This document shows, one piece after another, positions 1 to 7,537 of a DNA stretch of 64,000 nucleotides. Made by a program: the position numbers and the translations under genes. The first letter of the stretch is position 1, and each line of letters starts with the position of its first letter. The notes below the pieces were generated by a model that did not search any database, was not told the DNA's origin, and was given only the letters and a program-made list of their open reading frames with translations. The DNA comes from Leptofilum sp041748655 (lineage in GTDB: Bacteria > Chloroflexota > Anaerolineae > Promineifilales > Promineifilaceae): NCBI GenBank assembly GCA_041748655.1, contig JBGTCV010000143.1, positions 62,001 to 126,000 of the forward strand, in the 5' to 3' direction.

Positions 1-687
1 TGGCGGCTGCCGTCGGGGCTTCATTTTGACAATTTTACGGCCGCTTTTCAACAGTTAGCCCCCGCTTTGTGGAACAGCATCCGGCTGGTTATTCCTGCTG
101 CCTTTATCTCTTCGATGCTGGGTTCGATCAACGGTTTTATTTTGGCCCGCTGGAAGTTTAAGGGAGCCGACTTTATCTTCCCGTTTTTGTTGTTTGGTAT
201 GTTTATTCCGTACCAAAGTATTTTGATTCCCCTGGTGCAGTTTATGCGGGAAATCAATTTGTACGGTGGGGTGCCCGGTCTGGTGCTCACGCATGTTATC
301 TACGGCATTCCCATTACGACGCTGACGTTCCGCAACTATTATGCTTCGGTGCCTAAAGAGCTAATTGAATCGGCCCGTATTGATGGGGCGGGCTTGCTGG
401 AGACCTATTGGCACATTTTGCTGCCAATCTCTATTCCCAGCTTTGTGGTGGTGCTGATCTGGCAATTTACGGCCGCCTGGAACGATTTCCTCTTCGCCGT
501 GGTGCTGACAAATCCCTCAAGCTGGCCAATCACGGTGGCGCTAAACAATATGGCGGGCAGCCAGATTATCGAGTGGAATGTACAGATGGCCGGGGCATTT
601 TTAGCGGCCGTACCCACCTTGCTCGTCTATATTTTCCTGGGCCGCTACTTTTTGCGCGGCCTGCTGGCGGGGGCGTTGAAGGGGTAG
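1..687 (+). CDS. Carbohydrate ABC transporter permease (MalG-type), 5' end missing
   Basis: The frame is open from base 1, so only the C-terminal 228 residues are present. Several hydrophobic segments surround the cytoplasmic EAA loop, visible as ELIESARIDGAG followed by a conserved LPISIPS. This loop docks on the ATPase subunit in binding-protein-dependent sugar importers (CUT1 family). The C-terminus, with FLAAVPTLLVYIFLGRYF and a short basic tail, is typical of the MalG-like second permease. The substrate cannot be told. The partner permease, binding protein and ATPase would lie to the left of the window. Confidence 0.93.
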   Translation, partial: WRLPSGLHFDNFTAAFQQLAPALWNSIRLVIPAAFISSMLGSINGFILARWKFKGADFIFPFLLFGMFIPYQSILIPLVQFMREINLYGGVPGLVLTHVIYGIPITTLTFRNYYASVPKELIESARIDGAGLLETYWHILLPISIPSFVVVLIWQFTAAWNDFLFAVVLTNPSSWPITVALNNMAGSQIIEWNVQMAGAFLAAVPTLLVYIFLGRYFLRGLLAGALKG

Positions 688-780
688 TGAACAAGGGAAA
701 AAGGAAGAGGGGAGAATATTGAGCTATCCCTTCCTCCTTCCCCCTTTTCACTTCTCACTTTTCACTTTTCACTTTTCCCC
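688..780. repeat. Purine/pyrimidine word-type inverted repeat
   Basis: A purine-rich arm (words like GGAAAAAGGAAGAGG) is followed by a pyrimidine-rich arm (CCCTTCCTCCTTCCCCC, then three copies of CTTTTCACT-like units). The arms can pair imperfectly between the convergent permease and hydrolase genes. The right arm also encodes the last eight or so residues of the hydrolase. Confidence 0.55.
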
Positions 781-1792
781 CGCCAAGAAAAGCCAACATG
801 GCGCTGTTAACTTCTTCTGCCGCTTCGTTTTGGACCCAGTGGTTGCTGTTTGGGATGTAATGCCGCTGGATGTGGGGCACCCATTTTTCCAGATCATAGG
901 TAAGTGATTTGCTGAGGGCAAAATCCTGTTCGCCCCAGATTAGCAGCGTTGGGGCAGCGATGAGGCTGGCTTTGTTGGCGGGCCGGTAGCGTACGGCGCG
1001 GTACCAGTTGATCATGCTGGTGATGGCACGGGGCTGGCTCATGGCGACGGCCATCATCTCCACTTCGTCGGAGGAGAAGGCGTCGGGCTGAAGGGTCATT
1101 TGCTGGAACGATTGGCGGGCGGTCTGGCGCGGGTTGAGGGTGAAGATAAGTTCCGGCAGCAGGGGGAGCTGGAAGAAGAGCATGTACCACGATTTGAGCC
1201 GCTGTTCCCATCCCTTGCGGAACTCTCGTCCCATCGCTTTGGGGTGAGGGGCGTTCATGACGATGAGCTTGTCGGTCATGTGCGGGTAGTCGGCGGCAAA
1301 CTGCCAGGCGACACCGCCGCCCCAGTCGTGGGCGATGATAACGGCCGTTTCCCTACCACATTTATGAATCAAACCTGCCACATCCTTTGTCAGCGCGTCC
1401 AGGCGATACGGCCGTATCCCCCACGGCTTGCTGCTGCGATTGTACCCCCGCTGGTCTGGCACAATGACGCGGTAGCCCGCCTGGGCCAGCGCCGGAATCT
1501 GCTTGCGCCAGGAGACCCAATGCTCCGGGAAGCCGTGCAGCAGCACCGCCAGCGGCCCATCTGCTGGCCCGGCGATGAGCGTGTGCAAAAATAGTCCATC
1601 CACCTCAATAAAATGGCAGGCCGCGTTTAATGTGGGATGGGCCGCATTCAGTTCATCCACTGCCTGAGCCGTGAGTGTGTCTGTTTTGCGGGCTAATTTG
1701 GTTAACTGCTGGTTGTGGAGGAAAATGGCCGTTCCCAGCAATCCGGCTCCAATCCACCACTTTTTCTGTTTGATCATAAATGCACAATCCAT
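755..1792 (-). CDS. Alpha/beta-hydrolase, epoxide hydrolase-like
   Basis: 345 residues with an N-terminal hydrophobic segment (about 13-25) that may anchor the enzyme in the membrane. The oxyanion motif HGFPE is at 86-90. The nucleophile elbow AHDWGGG carries Asp156 rather than Ser, as in epoxide hydrolases and haloalkane dehalogenases. The catalytic acid is probably Asp290 (GEQDF) and the catalytic base His318 (NSNHWV). A cap-domain Tyr such as Y264 could position an epoxide. The family hydrolyses epoxides to diols; the substrate here is unknown. A promoter-like pair lies just upstream, with the ATG close to the expected transcript start, so the mRNA may be nearly leaderless. Confidence 0.88.
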   Translation of the reverse strand: MDCAFMIKQKKWWIGAGLLGTAIFLHNQQLTKLARKTDTLTAQAVDELNAAHPTLNAACHFIEVDGLFLHTLIAGPADGPLAVLLHGFPEHWVSWRKQIPALAQAGYRVIVPDQRGYNRSSKPWGIRPYRLDALTKDVAGLIHKCGRETAVIIAHDWGGGVAWQFAADYPHMTDKLIVMNAPHPKAMGREFRKGWEQRLKSWYMLFFQLPLLPELIFTLNPRQTARQSFQQMTLQPDAFSSDEVEMMAVAMSQPRAITSMINWYRAVRYRPANKASLIAAPTLLIWGEQDFALSKSLTYDLEKWVPHIQRHYIPNSNHWVQNEAAEEVNSAMLAFLGGGKVKSEK

Positions 1793-1801
1793 TTTTGGTT
1801 G

Positions 1802-1829
1802 ATCATACTGTGTTTATGCTGGATTTCAA
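1802..1829 (-). promoter_or_regulatory. Sigma70-type promoter for the hydrolase gene
   Basis: On the minus strand TTGAAA and TATGAT are separated by 16 bases. The expected transcription start falls a few bases before the ATG at 1792. Confidence 0.45.
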
Positions 1830-1851
1830 GGCGCCTGGTCGAATACCTGGA

Positions 1852-1881
1852 GATAAATCCCCAGGCTATGGGGGATTTATC
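1852..1881. repeat. Hairpin, 11-bp stem
   Basis: GATAAATCCCC and its exact reverse complement are separated by 8 bases in the divergent gap between the hydrolase and the glycosyltransferase. No T-run follows, so it is more likely a regulatory or structural hairpin than a terminator. Confidence 0.5.
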
Positions 1882-1892
1882 CTGCGCTGAAC

Positions 1893-1945
1893 ACTGATCC
1901 ACTGATTACTGACCCACTGATTACCGACCTACTGATTACCGTTCA
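1893..1945. repeat. 15-bp tandem repeat (ACTGATTACYGACCY)
   Basis: Units start at 1901, 1916 and 1931, preceded by a partial copy at 1893. They sit immediately before a TATAAT box (1953-1958) and the glycosyltransferase ATG at 1965. The array could hold repeated operator sites or be one arm of the word-type repeats found elsewhere in this window. Confidence 0.6.
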
Positions 1946-1964
1946 CCGGTAGTATAATCCCGCC

Positions 1965-3074
1965 ATGCATATCGGAATTGATGTTCGCCTGCCGTTTTAC
2001 CAGATGGGGGGCATTAGCCAATATATTTTGCACTTGCTGCCCGCGCTGGCGGCGGTGGACGGGGAGAACCGGTATTCGCTGTTTCACATGAGGCGAGACG
2101 GCCGTTCCCACACCCCATCAGCCGCCAATTTTCGCCGCAAAAATGTGCTGACGCCGTGCCATCACCGGCTGGAGCGGTGGGCGCTGGGGCTGGAGCTGCT
2201 GCCGCATCGGCTGGACGTGCTGCACAGCCCAGACTTTATTCCGCCGCAGTGGGGCGGTCGGCACAAAATCATTACCGTGCATGATTTGAACTTTATTTTT
2301 TACCCCCAATTTTTAACGCAAGACAGCATGGCCTACTATGCCGACCAGATCGAACGGGCGGTGCAGATGGCGGACCACATCTCCGCCGACAGCCACGCCA
2401 CGCGGCATGATTTGATTGAGCAGCTGCACGTGCCTCCGGAAAAAATTACGACGGTACACCTGGCGGCCAATCCGCTGTATGGGCGAGGGTATGGGGAAAC
2501 GGCCGTAACCGCCACTCTGCAAAAACATAACCTGCCCCGCGACTTCATTTTGTTTGTCGGCACGCTGGAGCCACGCAAAAACCTGCCGTTTCTTATTCGT
2601 GCCTACGATGCGCTGCTGCAAGAGGGCGGAATTGACGTGCCGCTGATTTTGGTGGGCGGCAAGGGCTGGCTGTACGAGGAAGTGTTCGCCACCATTGATG
2701 AGCTGGGTTTGCATGAGAAAGTGCGCCACCTGACCGGCATTTTTGATGAGCAGCTGGCCCATCTTTACCACGCGGCGGGTGTGCTGGTAACACCCTCCCA
2801 CTACGAGGGATTTGGCCTGCCCGCCCTGGAAGCGATGCACTGCGGCTGCCCGGTCATCGTCAGCAATCGCGGATCGCTGCCGGAGGTGGTGGGTGAGGCG
2901 GGCTTGCAGCTGCCGCTGGACGACGAAGCGGCCTGGACCGACGCCCTGCACCGCGTGCTCACCGATTCTGCCCTGCGTGAGAAGATGATCGCCAGGGGAT
3001 ATGCTCAGGCGAAGACGTTCACCTGGCAAAAAGCGGCCAAAATGACTTTAGAGATTTATGAAGCTGTTTGTTGA
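1965..3074 (+). CDS. GT4-family glycosyltransferase
   Basis: 369 residues with the GT-B fold of CAZy family GT4, which transfers sugars from nucleotide-sugar donors onto lipid or polysaccharide acceptors at the inner membrane. The N-terminal GIDVRLPFYQMGGISQY loop is typical. GTLEPRKN at 199-206 opens the donor-binding domain. The retaining-enzyme EX7E motif is EGFGLPALE (E281, E289). It resembles the protein at 43034-44185. TATAAT at 1953-1958 lies only 7 bases before the ATG and there is no Shine-Dalgarno sequence, so a leaderless transcript is plausible. The sugar specificity is unknown. Confidence 0.93.
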   Translation: MHIGIDVRLPFYQMGGISQYILHLLPALAAVDGENRYSLFHMRRDGRSHTPSAANFRRKNVLTPCHHRLERWALGLELLPHRLDVLHSPDFIPPQWGGRHKIITVHDLNFIFYPQFLTQDSMAYYADQIERAVQMADHISADSHATRHDLIEQLHVPPEKITTVHLAANPLYGRGYGETAVTATLQKHNLPRDFILFVGTLEPRKNLPFLIRAYDALLQEGGIDVPLILVGGKGWLYEEVFATIDELGLHEKVRHLTGIFDEQLAHLYHAAGVLVTPSHYEGFGLPALEAMHCGCPVIVSNRGSLPEVVGEAGLQLPLDDEAAWTDALHRVLTDSALREKMIARGYAQAKTFTWQKAAKMTLEIYEAVC

Positions 3075-3088
3075 TTAGGATTAAAAGC

Positions 3089-3192
3089 GGAACACAGAGG
3101 GCCGCAGAGAAGACACAGAGTTGCACAGAGATTTTGAGAGGATAACTTTTCTCTGTGAAACTCTGTGATTCCTCCGTGTAACTCTGTGTTCC
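3089..3192. repeat. Word-type inverted repeat (ACACAGAG)
   Basis: The left arm repeats ACACAGAG/GCAGAG words and the right arm repeats CTCTGTG words. Together they form a long imperfect hairpin filling the gap between two glycosyltransferase genes. It ends 9 bases before the next ATG. Confidence 0.75.
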
Positions 3193-3200
3193 AAATTCTT

Positions 3201-4418
3201 ATGAAGGTTTTACTGCTAACACCACAACTGCCGTACCCGCCGCACCAGGGGACCAGTTTGCGCAATTTCCACATCATTCGGGGGCTGGCGCAGGCGTGCG
3301 AGGTCTCTTTGCTGAGCTTTTTAGAGCCGGGGCAAACGGCCGTTTCCACCCAAATCACTCCGCTCGCCGAACTGTGTCAACAAATCGAAACGATCCCCGT
3401 GCCGCAGCGCAGCATGGCCAAACGGTTGCAGCAGTTGGTCAGTACCCGCCGCCCAGATATCGCCCACCGGCTGTTTAGCCCCGCGTTCAACAGCAAGCTG
3501 CTGCAAATGCTCCAGGCGGATGCGTTTGACGTTGTGCAAATTGAGGGGATTGAGCTGGCTCGCTACCTGCCGACGATTCGCCACGCCAGCCCGGGTAGCA
3601 AGATTGTGTTCGATGACCACAATGCGGAAACGGAGCTGCAGCGGCGCAACTTCCTCACCGATTTGTGCCAGCCGCGCCGCTGGGTGGCGGCAGCCTACTC
3701 AGCCGAGCAGGTGCGCCGCCTGCGCAAGTTTGAGCGGTGGGCGTGCCAGCAGGCGGATTGGGTGACGGCCGTTTCCCACCCCGACAAAATTCACCTGGAA
3801 AAACTCACCGACGGCAAAACCCTCATCACCGTCATTCCCAACAGCCTGGACGTGCCGCAGTTCCAGCTAGAAGAAGCGGAACTCATTCCCAGCGACATCG
3901 TGTTTAGCGGCAAGATGGATTACCGGCCCAATGTGGATGCGGTGCTCTGGTTTGTGGCTGAGGTGTGGCCGATGATTCGACGAGAACGGCCGTCTACCAC
4001 CTTCACCATCGTCGGGCAAAAGCCACATGCCCGGCTGGCCCATTTGCAGAATAAACCGGGCATCACGCTCACCGGCTGGGTGGATCGGGTGGAGCCGTAC
4101 CTGGCGGGAGCGAAAGTGTTTGTGCTGCCGTTTCGCGTAGGCAGCGGCACGCGGCTCAAGCTAATTGAGGCGATGGCCGCAGGCAAGGCGTTGGTGAGTA
4201 CGGCCGTTGGCGCCGAAGGCTTCCCGGTGCAGCACAATCGGGAGCTGCTGTTGGTGGATGATGGAGTGGGGATGGGAACGGCCGTTTTGCACCTGCTCGA
4301 TCATCCCGAAGAGCGCCAGCGGCTGGGGCAGGCGGCCCAACAGTTTGCCCGGCAGTATGATTGGCGGGTGGTGGTGCCGGAATTCGTTGAGATTTATCGA
4401 AAAATTTTGACTAGCTAA
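3201..4418 (+). CDS. GT4-family sugar transferase
   Basis: 405 residues from the ATG at 3201, chosen because the protein then begins MKVLLLTPQLPYPPHQG, the usual family start; upstream in-frame codons lie inside the repeat. The sequence resembles sugar transferases linked to exopolysaccharide or exosortase loci. It has a GT-B fold with donor-domain features near its end (VLPFRVGSGTRLKLIEAMAAG), where the glutamate of the retaining motif sits. It is codirectional with the GT4 gene at 1965 and probably acts in the same glycan pathway. Its end overlaps the convergent PIN-toxin gene by 8 bases. Confidence 0.9.
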   Translation: MKVLLLTPQLPYPPHQGTSLRNFHIIRGLAQACEVSLLSFLEPGQTAVSTQITPLAELCQQIETIPVPQRSMAKRLQQLVSTRRPDIAHRLFSPAFNSKLLQMLQADAFDVVQIEGIELARYLPTIRHASPGSKIVFDDHNAETELQRRNFLTDLCQPRRWVAAAYSAEQVRRLRKFERWACQQADWVTAVSHPDKIHLEKLTDGKTLITVIPNSLDVPQFQLEEAELIPSDIVFSGKMDYRPNVDAVLWFVAEVWPMIRRERPSTTFTIVGQKPHARLAHLQNKPGITLTGWVDRVEPYLAGAKVFVLPFRVGSGTRLKLIEAMAAGKALVSTAVGAEGFPVQHNRELLLVDDGVGMGTAVLHLLDHPEERQRLGQAAQQFARQYDWRVVVPEFVEIYRKILTS

Positions 4419-4815
4419 TTGCTTCTGGGGAAATAATCCGCACGTTTGTAACTTTTTTGGCTTTCGATATAAGTTTTTTATCGAACGTGGAAAACTGCTG
4501 GCCTGGTTCTACGGTTGCCAGATGCAGGCTATCCGCAAAATCCAATCCCGCTTGCGACCATTCCATTGCTAGCTGAACACGATTTGGTTCGGTGAGCCTC
4601 ACATTGGGTAAGCCAAAAAGCTGGCTGAATGCTGTAAAAATGGCAGAACTGTCGAACTTGTAGGCAAAGCGCAAGACCCATTCCGTTTCTAGCACAACCG
4701 TGGTGGGTATAAGAATGTTTTCCTTCGCAAAAATAGCTTTTGCCCATTGGAACTGTATGGGATCATCTTTTGTCAGGAGGCGAACGAGCAGATTTGTATC
4801 AGGAATTAGCGTCAT
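4411..4815 (-). CDS. PIN-domain toxin (VapC-like)
   Basis: 134 residues with the four acidic residues of PIN ribonucleases: D6 (PDTNLLVR), E43 (VLETEW), D95 (FADSLHLA) and D112 (STFDKKL). VapC toxins cut RNA, often tRNA, and are held inactive by the cognate antitoxin. The start overlaps the end of the AbrB-type antitoxin gene by 17 bases, the usual arrangement for translational coupling. It has no ACGGCCGT copy and lower GC than the flanking glycosyltransferase genes, which fits a mobile module. Confidence 0.9.
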   Translation of the reverse strand: MTLIPDTNLLVRLLTKDDPIQFQWAKAIFAKENILIPTTVVLETEWVLRFAYKFDSSAIFTAFSQLFGLPNVRLTEPNRVQLAMEWSQAGLDFADSLHLATVEPGQQFSTFDKKLISKAKKVTNVRIISPEAIS

Positions 4816-5062
4816 AAGTCTGCTTTACCCCTTCGGCAATGGCCATTTCCATCTCTTCAATTGATTTTGTCGGCCCCGAATACGCCAGAATGCCTGCCAC
4901 ATCATCCAATTCGGTTTTTGGAAAAGGACTTTTGGGTTGCAAAATGATTTTGTCCCCCATATCAATCACTTCGATTTCTTGACCTGGCTGCCAATTATGT
5001 GCCTTGCGAATTGCTTTGGGAATGATGATTTGTCCTTTGCTGGACATCTTTGTGATTTCCAT
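4799..5062 (-). CDS. AbrB/MazE-type antitoxin (VapB-like)
   Basis: 87 residues from the ATG at 5062, preceded by a clear GGAGG 6 bases upstream; a longer frame reaching 5221 has no support. The N-terminus MEITKMSSKGQIIIPKAIRK is the swapped-hairpin AbrB/SpoVT DNA-binding fold. The C-terminal half should wrap the PIN toxin. It probably represses its own operon with the toxin as co-repressor, as in other VapBC pairs. Confidence 0.9.
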   Translation of the reverse strand: MEITKMSSKGQIIIPKAIRKAHNWQPGQEIEVIDMGDKIILQPKSPFPKTELDDVAGILAYSGPTKSIEEMEMAIAEGVKQTYDANS

Positions 5063-5147
5063 CGCTTGCCTCCAACTCAAAAAGTAAGACAAAAGTAAGA
5101 CGATTGTAGCAGTGAATGAGCAAAACACCAATATCCATTGTTCAAAA

Positions 5148-6263
5148 TTATAGCTTAGGCGGAAAAATGCGGAGCGTGTCGCGGAGAAACAGTTTGAGAT
5201 TCCGGTCTTGGATGAGTTCATTCCAGGTGCGATGGTTTGCTGGCGGTTCGAACTGAAAGATTTGCGGATTGTAGCGGCCAGGGACGCCAGTCATTACGGC
5301 CGTTACATCCGTTGCCGCTCCCTTCACCCCATCATCTGTGGCTCGTGAGCCAATGTAAAAATCGTTGCCGGGCCAGGAGACATGGTCCCAGGCCACCACG
5401 CTGACCAGCTGGCAGTTGGTGAAGTCATCACCGGGTTCGGCGTAGGTGGTGGGGTGGCAGAGCTGGGGTTTGGTCTGGTTGTCGTGGGTTAACGGCCGTA
5501 CCAGCAAACTGATCCCCTCAATTTCAAACCGCTCATTCTGGCACTCCTGGTACGGATCGTAATAAATGGCCTTGATATGCGAGAAACGGTGGCCATGTTC
5601 GTTGAGGATGCGGTGCAGCGTTTGCTTGAGCATTTCCCCCAACTGACCCTGAAACGGCCCGGCAAACATGCCGCAGCCCAGCCCCGGTACGGTGATGAGC
5701 GCCTGCTGGCCCTGCTGCCCTATCTGCTCATTGGCGTACAAAAATGAAGGGAGCAACCGTCGTTCGTACAGCCGGTAATACGCTTCCTGGTCGATTTGGC
5801 CGTCTGCGTTGACCACTTCATGCCAGTCGGCGGGGGTGTGGGAACAGCTTGCATTGAGCGGCTCAACGCTGTTGAGCTTGTCGAAATGGCCGTTCCGTAA
5901 CAGCGCCCCCGGCACAAACAGCAGCATCCCGTTGAAGGGGGGATTGTGGACATCGGGGTTGGCGTGACGGCCGTTGTCAAAAATCGTCACCGGGGCGGCG
6001 ATGGCGATGTCGCCCAGCAGCCCCAGCTCGGTCAGATTCCAGTCGGAGCCATCTCCCACCACCGCGCTTTCGGCAAAGATTTGCGGCCGTTTGGTGCGCA
6101 CCAGCTGCTCCAGAAAGGATTCGACCGTTAGCGAAGCCAAATCTAGCCCAGCCAATTTTTCCTGCAAAAAGCGTCCCGGCTGGCTGCCGCCTTGAACCGA
6201 ATGCAAATAATCGCCGGCGCGTTGAAAACTGATTTCACTGAGCAACGTTTGGTATTTGACCAT
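5148..6263 (-). CDS. Uncharacterised protein, possible macro-like domain
   Basis: 371 residues. I do not recognise the family with certainty. The segment ALITVPGLGCGMFAGPF resembles the glycine-rich ADP-ribose-binding loop of macro domains, and the N-terminal half (VPGALLRNGHFD) could carry the rest of that fold. A conserved-looking C-terminal part has WPGNDFYIGSRATDDGVKGA. The start lies 3 bases after the stop of the M24 peptidase gene, so the two are cotranscribed and probably translationally coupled. ADP-ribose or nucleotide-derivative binding is inference only. Confidence 0.75.
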   Translation of the reverse strand: MVKYQTLLSEISFQRAGDYLHSVQGGSQPGRFLQEKLAGLDLASLTVESFLEQLVRTKRPQIFAESAVVGDGSDWNLTELGLLGDIAIAAPVTIFDNGRHANPDVHNPPFNGMLLFVPGALLRNGHFDKLNSVEPLNASCSHTPADWHEVVNADGQIDQEAYYRLYERRLLPSFLYANEQIGQQGQQALITVPGLGCGMFAGPFQGQLGEMLKQTLHRILNEHGHRFSHIKAIYYDPYQECQNERFEIEGISLLVRPLTHDNQTKPQLCHPTTYAEPGDDFTNCQLVSVVAWDHVSWPGNDFYIGSRATDDGVKGAATDVTAVMTGVPGRYNPQIFQFEPPANHRTWNELIQDRNLKLFLRDTLRIFPPKL

Positions 6264-6266
6264 TTC

Positions 6267-7355
6267 TCAAGCAATGTTTGGTTCTTTGGGGCAGTGTGTC
6301 AAGGACACCAGACCTGCTTCCGTCATGAGCGCGGTCTCTTCCAGGCGGATGCCGATACCGTCGGGAATATAGCAGCCTGGCTCGATGGTGACGACGGTGC
6401 CCACCGCGATGAAATCCTCCTCGGAAGCGCGGGGAGAGAGGAAGGGGTCTTCGTGAATTTCCAGCCCCAGCCCGTGCCCCAGGCCGTGGCCAAAATGGTC
6501 GGCGTGCCCGGCCTGGGCAAATACGTCCCGTGCCAGGGCATCGATGGCTTTGAGGCTCATGCCGGGTGTGGCTTGTTGGAAAGCGGCCGTTTGTGCCCGC
6601 AGCACCAATTCGTAAATCGCCCAATAATCGGCCGTCGCCTCTGCGCCCAGATAAAACGAACGAGTCAAATCACTTTTGTAGCCGTCCACCTGTGCCCCCA
6701 TGTCCACAATCAGCGCGTCGCCCGCCTGCAAGCGGCGGCTGCCGGGATGGTGATGGGGCAGCGGGCTGTTGGGGCCGCTGGAGACAATGACGTCGAAGGC
6801 CAGCGCCTCGGCCCCGGCTTGCCGCATCGCTTTTTCCAGCTCCCAGGCAACCTCGGTTTCGGTCAGGCCCACGCAGGCGAAGTGGGGCACCAGGTCCATG
6901 ACGCCGTCGGTGATGGCACACGCTTTTTGGATGGTTTGGATTTCAACGGCCGTTTTCACCCGGCGCATCGGTTCCAGCGTGGTGGGCAGCGGCACCCAAG
7001 TGATCCTCTCGACGGCTTCCAACTCCTCCATTTGGGCCAGGGTAACGTGTTTGGCTTCCACCCCAATTCGGGCCGCTCTGGCTTCGGCAAAAAAGGCTTG
7101 GGTCTCGGCGGCGGTGCGCTGGTGCTTGAACAGGGTGAAGTCCGGCGCCTCCCGGGTGGCCTGGGTCAGATAGCGGAAATCGGTGGCGATGAGCGCCTGG
7201 TCGATGGTGATGAGCAGCTGGGCGTTGGAGCCGGTAAAGCCGCTCAGCCAGCGCCGGTTGGTGGGGCTGCCAATCAATACGCCGTCTACTTCCCATTCAG
7301 CGAGTTTGTGGCGAACGGCCGTTAGCCGCTCCAGAAAAATGGATGGTTGTTGCAT
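6267..7355 (-). CDS. M24-family metallopeptidase (Xaa-Pro aminopeptidase-like)
   Basis: 362 residues from the ATG at 7355, chosen for the AGGGA Shine-Dalgarno 7 bases upstream; an ATG 24 bases earlier is less well placed. The N-terminal creatinase-like domain precedes the pita-bread catalytic domain. Visible metal ligands are two Asp in VDMGAQVDGYKSDLTRSF (D218, D229), His in GHGLGHGLGLE (about H294), Glu in TIEPGCY (E325) and Glu in RLEETALM (E339). The family removes N-terminal residues before proline. Cotranscribed with the macro-like gene downstream. Confidence 0.95.
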   Translation of the reverse strand: MQQPSIFLERLTAVRHKLAEWEVDGVLIGSPTNRRWLSGFTGSNAQLLITIDQALIATDFRYLTQATREAPDFTLFKHQRTAAETQAFFAEARAARIGVEAKHVTLAQMEELEAVERITWVPLPTTLEPMRRVKTAVEIQTIQKACAITDGVMDLVPHFACVGLTETEVAWELEKAMRQAGAEALAFDVIVSSGPNSPLPHHHPGSRRLQAGDALIVDMGAQVDGYKSDLTRSFYLGAEATADYWAIYELVLRAQTAAFQQATPGMSLKAIDALARDVFAQAGHADHFGHGLGHGLGLEIHEDPFLSPRASEEDFIAVGTVVTIEPGCYIPDGIGIRLEETALMTEAGLVSLTHCPKEPNIA

Positions 7356-7377
7356 CGTTTTTTCCCTGAAGAATTGC

Positions 7378-7421
7378 AATTGAGTAATTGGGTAATTGAG
7401 TAATTACCCAATTACTCAATT
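7378..7421. repeat. Perfect 20-bp inverted repeat (word GTAATTGA)
   Basis: A tandem of GTAATTGA/GTAATTGG words is followed by its exact reverse complement with a 4-base loop. A single-arm relative (AATTGAGTAATTAGATAATT) lies at about 9278-9297 upstream of the next gene. Confidence 0.8.
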
Positions 7422-7438
7422 ACTCAATTACCTATTTA

Positions 7439-7534
7439 CTCGTTCCAACGGTCTCCGTTGGAATGCCGGTTGGACGCTCCGCGTCCTGGGCGCAGAGCGC
7501 CCGAAACTGCATTCCACGCCGAGCGTGGAACGAG
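7439..7534. repeat. Multi-hairpin dispersed repeat element
   Basis: CTCGTTCC and GGAACGAG bracket four consecutive hairpins: TTCCAACG/CGTTGGAA, GGACGC/GCGTCC, GGGCGC/GCGCCC and TTCCACG/CGTGGAA. This is the architecture of a dispersed 'CGTTCC...GGAACG' element I recall from several phyla. It fits between the M24 gene start and the stop of the gene at 7538. Confidence 0.75.
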
Positions 7535-7537
7535 GTC

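Noticed and set aside
3089..3192. Possible CRISPR array
   Set aside because: Words are 7-9 bases, degenerate and inverted; there are no unique spacers or cas genes.
5063..5221. Longer antitoxin N-terminus
   Set aside because: The extra residues are hydrophobic and overlap the neighbouring gene; the AbrB fold starts at 5062 behind a strong GGAGG.
6192..7325. Long plus-strand open frame of 377 codons
   Set aside because: It is antisense to the M24 peptidase, whose metal ligands and family motifs are clear; the antisense product has no recognisable features.
7439..7534. Possible tRNA or small RNA gene
   Set aside because: The four hairpins do not fit a cloverleaf and no T-loop or acceptor-stem signature is present; the layout matches a dispersed repeat.
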